NCBI GenBank assembly: GCA_018873245.2
Contig: JAEMBT020000003.1
Location: 9,071,843 to 9,135,842, forward strand
Length of the DNA: 64,000 nt
Direction: 5' to 3'
Origin: Archegozetes longisetosus
Taxonomy: Eukaryota; Arthropoda; Arachnida; Sarcoptiformes; Trhypochthoniidae
The translations under genes and the position numbers were made by a program. Shown one piece after another: positions 60,771 through 64,000 of the stretch (its first letter is position 1; each line of letters starts with the position of its first letter). Under the pieces are notes generated by a model. That model saw nothing but the letters and a program-made list of their open reading frames with translations, ran no database searches and had not been told where the DNA came from.

Positions 60771-63700
60771 TGATTATTTGTTCGCATATTAACATGTTTC
60801 TTCTAAATAGGGATTCATTCGTTGAGTTCATGTCTCTATTCTATAAAGTTTTAAATTTCACTTTTCATGTTTGCATTTGCATTAGTGCTAAAATTCTGAC
60901 CAATCTTTACATTCATTTTCGCCCAATCATTTGAAGAATTTAATGATTGAATCCTTTTTCAGTTCTGTTGCTCTGAAATCATAGATCTATTGAATGACTT
61001 ATCGATTTTAATTTTACGATCACTTTCGTCATGAATTGCACCAAAACGAAAAATTAATTCTAATTTTTCAAAATCCAAACTAAACACAGAAATCACAATA
61101 TTTTTTCGTTGAAAAATATAGTTATACTCGATGACAATTTTTTACACTTCGATTATGAAATTCATTTGATACGTTAATAATTTCTGAAATGTTAAAACTA
61201 TGATTTGGTTCGAAACTATTAAACATTCGAAGTAATCGATATCATAATTGCCAAAAAGTTTAAACTAAGATATATTCAAATTTTCTCATAGAGTATTATT
61301 ATTGTTCTGGAAAAGTGAATAAATTTGATGAACCCATCACAACTCTAATTAAGCGCAGAGTCATTATCATTACGAATATGAATTTTTGAAAGCCTATTTT
61401 AATTGAATTGTTAAATATGACGCACAATAATAACAGTGATTTGAAAAAGATATTCGCTTCTTAGGTATGCGCGTCACTGTCTCACAACGTTCTCTATTCG
61501 TTAACATTACACTCAAAAATTGAATAATGTTTGATAGCAACTAGAAGTCATGTGTTTCATGGCATGCTTTCCATTAAATCATAGTACTGAGGGTATTATC
61601 AAACTTATAAACTAATAAATAAACCAGTATTCAATACTACAAAAGTACAAAATTGAAAATCAAGTTTGACAAAAAATTGATGCGCACCACATAAAGGTTG
61701 ACATAGCAACGTGCTTTTTCTTGTTGCTATCCTGAATCATTAATTTTTGAAGTGCACATTGGCTGTTGTAAAGTAAATAATTAAGATTTGGATTCCCTCA
61801 ACTGTCCTCATGAATCATTCATTGAAATTGTTATCATAATAAAGTTGAGTTGGACTCGCAATAATGACGGCCTGATTAGCACTGAGGCCAAAGTTTTCTA
61901 ACTGTATAAATATTTTGACAAAACTACTTAAAAACGTTTCGATCGACGAAATCCTAAGACTGACATAATGTAATGCGATTACACAATAGATCATATTATC
62001 ACAAGTTTGTACATAAAAATCACAATAAACAGAGTCTCCATAAATAATCGGAAAGAGTTTTGTGTATTTTGTACCTCATTTGCTAGTTATCAAAATGCGA
62101 TGCCATGCCAATAGCCCCCAGTTGGCTATTCACTGGATGCATTCTTCGGGAGTGAACGCATCTATAGTTACAACCATTATGTTATTCCTTGGAGTGATTT
62201 TTATTGTGGAAGTATACTAAGAATCGCTTCATTGTATTTATATTTTGTCCACACCCGACAATATTTGCAGCAGAATATTGACTGATAAACATTTGAGAAC
62301 AGAAATAATTGCTTTTCCTTACAAGTCATCAAGTTTTGTACGCCTATTGATGACAATCTCTACTGAATTCTATCGGGAAAACTATTTTCTTATTGTTAGA
62401 GAATTCAATGATCTTAATAATAGACTTGTTATACAATTATTTATATATCGCGCGAATTGCCTTTATCTTAAACTACGACTCAAACAAATTAAGTTATAGT
62501 GAGACTAACTCTAAACATATCAAATCATTTTTCCTTCCTTTGCTCTCTATCTTTGACCTAAGCTTTCCATCCATTAGTTTAATTTGATGTGATCTCGATT
62601 TATGCATATTTATGAATTTGATAGAAAATTCACTTTCATGTCATAGGAATTTGAGCAGAACTGACTTCTCGTATCAATTCTTTAGTGGGTCCATAAAACC
62701 TTTTATGTAGGCATCAAATAACAAACTGTCTGATCATTTTTATATTGTATTCGTAGTTTGAATTACATTCTGGGTATTGCAATCACAGACAGATTGGATG
62801 TTAAGCGTATAGGAAAAGTGACAGAATTGTGTGACCCACCACAACAACAATAAAAAATGTAATCATAATCATTGGATTCGCTGTTCGCTTAGATGGCATA
62901 CAATTTGAAAGATGTCAAGTACGATATGAATTTGTGAGAATGTCTGCCACAAATTCAATATGATTCCTATATGAGAACAGATATAGATATACCGAAAGAA
63001 CGAGACTAAAGATTATGTCATGTCTACAAAAAGAGTATTATCTGACTGTAGAGCAAAAAAACATAACTGGGGATAAAAATAGTGTCAAATTTGCAGGAAT
63101 ATTGTAAAATAATCTCAAACTTGTAATGCTCCCTAAAGCTTATGTCTTAGTGCTTATAGTCATAAATAGTTAACGCTATCAACACCATTTTTGTCATGAT
63201 TCCAGTTTTGCGGTTTGATCATTAATTTCCTAATTTTATTCATAGCACTCTACAGCATTTATGAAAAAATGACAAATTTATTTATACTGGATTAGGTCGT
63301 GTTCTGCTTGCAGCTCTTACGAAATCGGATCAAAATTCTATATAACAAACTTGGCTGACATATGATTTTTATGAGAGTAGTTCTGTTAGAGCATCATCTC
63401 CTGGAGGCTTAAATGCTAGCAGAGCCAAATTCGTCCACCCATCTCTCTTCAAATCATAGGTTTTCAACTGATTTCAATTGAGTCAGTTTTGAACAACCTT
63501 CAAATAATGCTTTCAGGGATAAAACTGATCCAAATTTTGAAAAATATAAGATCCTGTTCTGTTTGCTCATTCACTAGCATCGTATCGATTGGAAATGCTT
63601 GATAGTATTTCGACAAATGTTTACCTCAAAATTAATAAAAATAAATGAGATATTATTTTTCTTTTTTCTATTGTTCAAAGCGATTTCTCTCTGAAGCACA

Positions 63701-64000
63701 AAATGAGATGAAATATAGAGAAAATAATCGATATTTGATTAAATCTAAATAAATAGATTGCTATAAAAATTGATTTCAAGATGTTTGCAGTTTAATTAGT
63801 TGTTGCTAATATAAATGTAATTTGCAACACTATTCAAGTTTTACAATTGAATGCCAGACTTGAATGCATTGTTGTCAGGAATACAATTGTTGTGGCAATC
63901 ATTTTATGATCATTTCCAATGTAGTGCTGAGCTGATGATGTTTTTACAATCTTTTCACTATTGACTTATTCTTGGATTTTATTCTTTGAGTATTTTTCAG
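60771..64000. other. No gene seen; region upstream of the Sidestep-like gene
   Basis: AT-rich, only short random frames. It should contain the promoter and 5' untranslated exon(s) of the Sidestep-like gene if they lie close by, but none can be pinpointed. Two adjacent stem-loops are visible at about 62106-62167 (AATAGCC...GGCTATT and GATGCATTC...GAACGCATC). Confidence 0.4.

Overview
Eukaryotic nuclear DNA, about 70% A+T by eye, with spliced genes, very short introns (three of exactly 62 nt) and many fold-back transposons. The best-resolved gene encodes a Sidestep-type immunoglobulin cell-surface protein, a family known from arthropods. With the AT-rich composition and tiny introns this suggests an arthropod, perhaps a mite or other chelicerate; the species cannot be fixed from sequence alone.

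Layout. 0-12.7 kb: a partial CRAL-TRIO/SEC14-like gene (copy 1, minus strand, cut by the window edge), then gene-poor DNA with transposon relics and fold-back elements. 12.7-29.9 kb: left arm of a very large inverted duplication. It carries CRAL-TRIO copy 2 and a broken inverted copy of the 5' half of the Sidestep-like gene. 29.9-47.6 kb: spacer between the arms. It holds a small two-exon gene of unknown function, hAT and Tc1/mariner relics, fold-back elements, a third decayed fragment of the Sidestep-like gene, CRAL-TRIO copy 3, a highly divergent importin-alpha gene and the 3' exons of the Sidestep-like gene. 47.6-60.8 kb: right arm, containing the intact 5' part of the same Sidestep-like gene. 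60.8-64 kb: no recognisable gene.

The Sidestep-like gene can be read as 14 coding exons on the minus strand from 58412 to 44574. They sum to 2448 nt (816 codons) with every splice phase consistent: signal peptide, V-type Ig, four more Ig domains, FN3, membrane span and cytoplasmic tail. Its large first coding intron contains a candidate recursive (zero-length exon) splice site. The left-arm copy has the same signal-peptide, 42-nt and V-Ig exons, but a 2-nt insertion in the V-Ig exon and loss of both Ig2 exons make it a pseudogene.

The arms differ by at least two hAT-like insertions present only on the left, each with a recognisable 8-bp target duplication and an empty site on the right, and by about 3.5 kb carrying CRAL-TRIO copy 2. 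These differences order the events: the fold-back element at 21.9/55.2 kb came first, then the inverted duplication, then the hAT-like insertions. The three CRAL-TRIO genes are intronless, share kilobase-long flanks and lie in the same orientation, so this locus has been through several rounds of segmental duplication.
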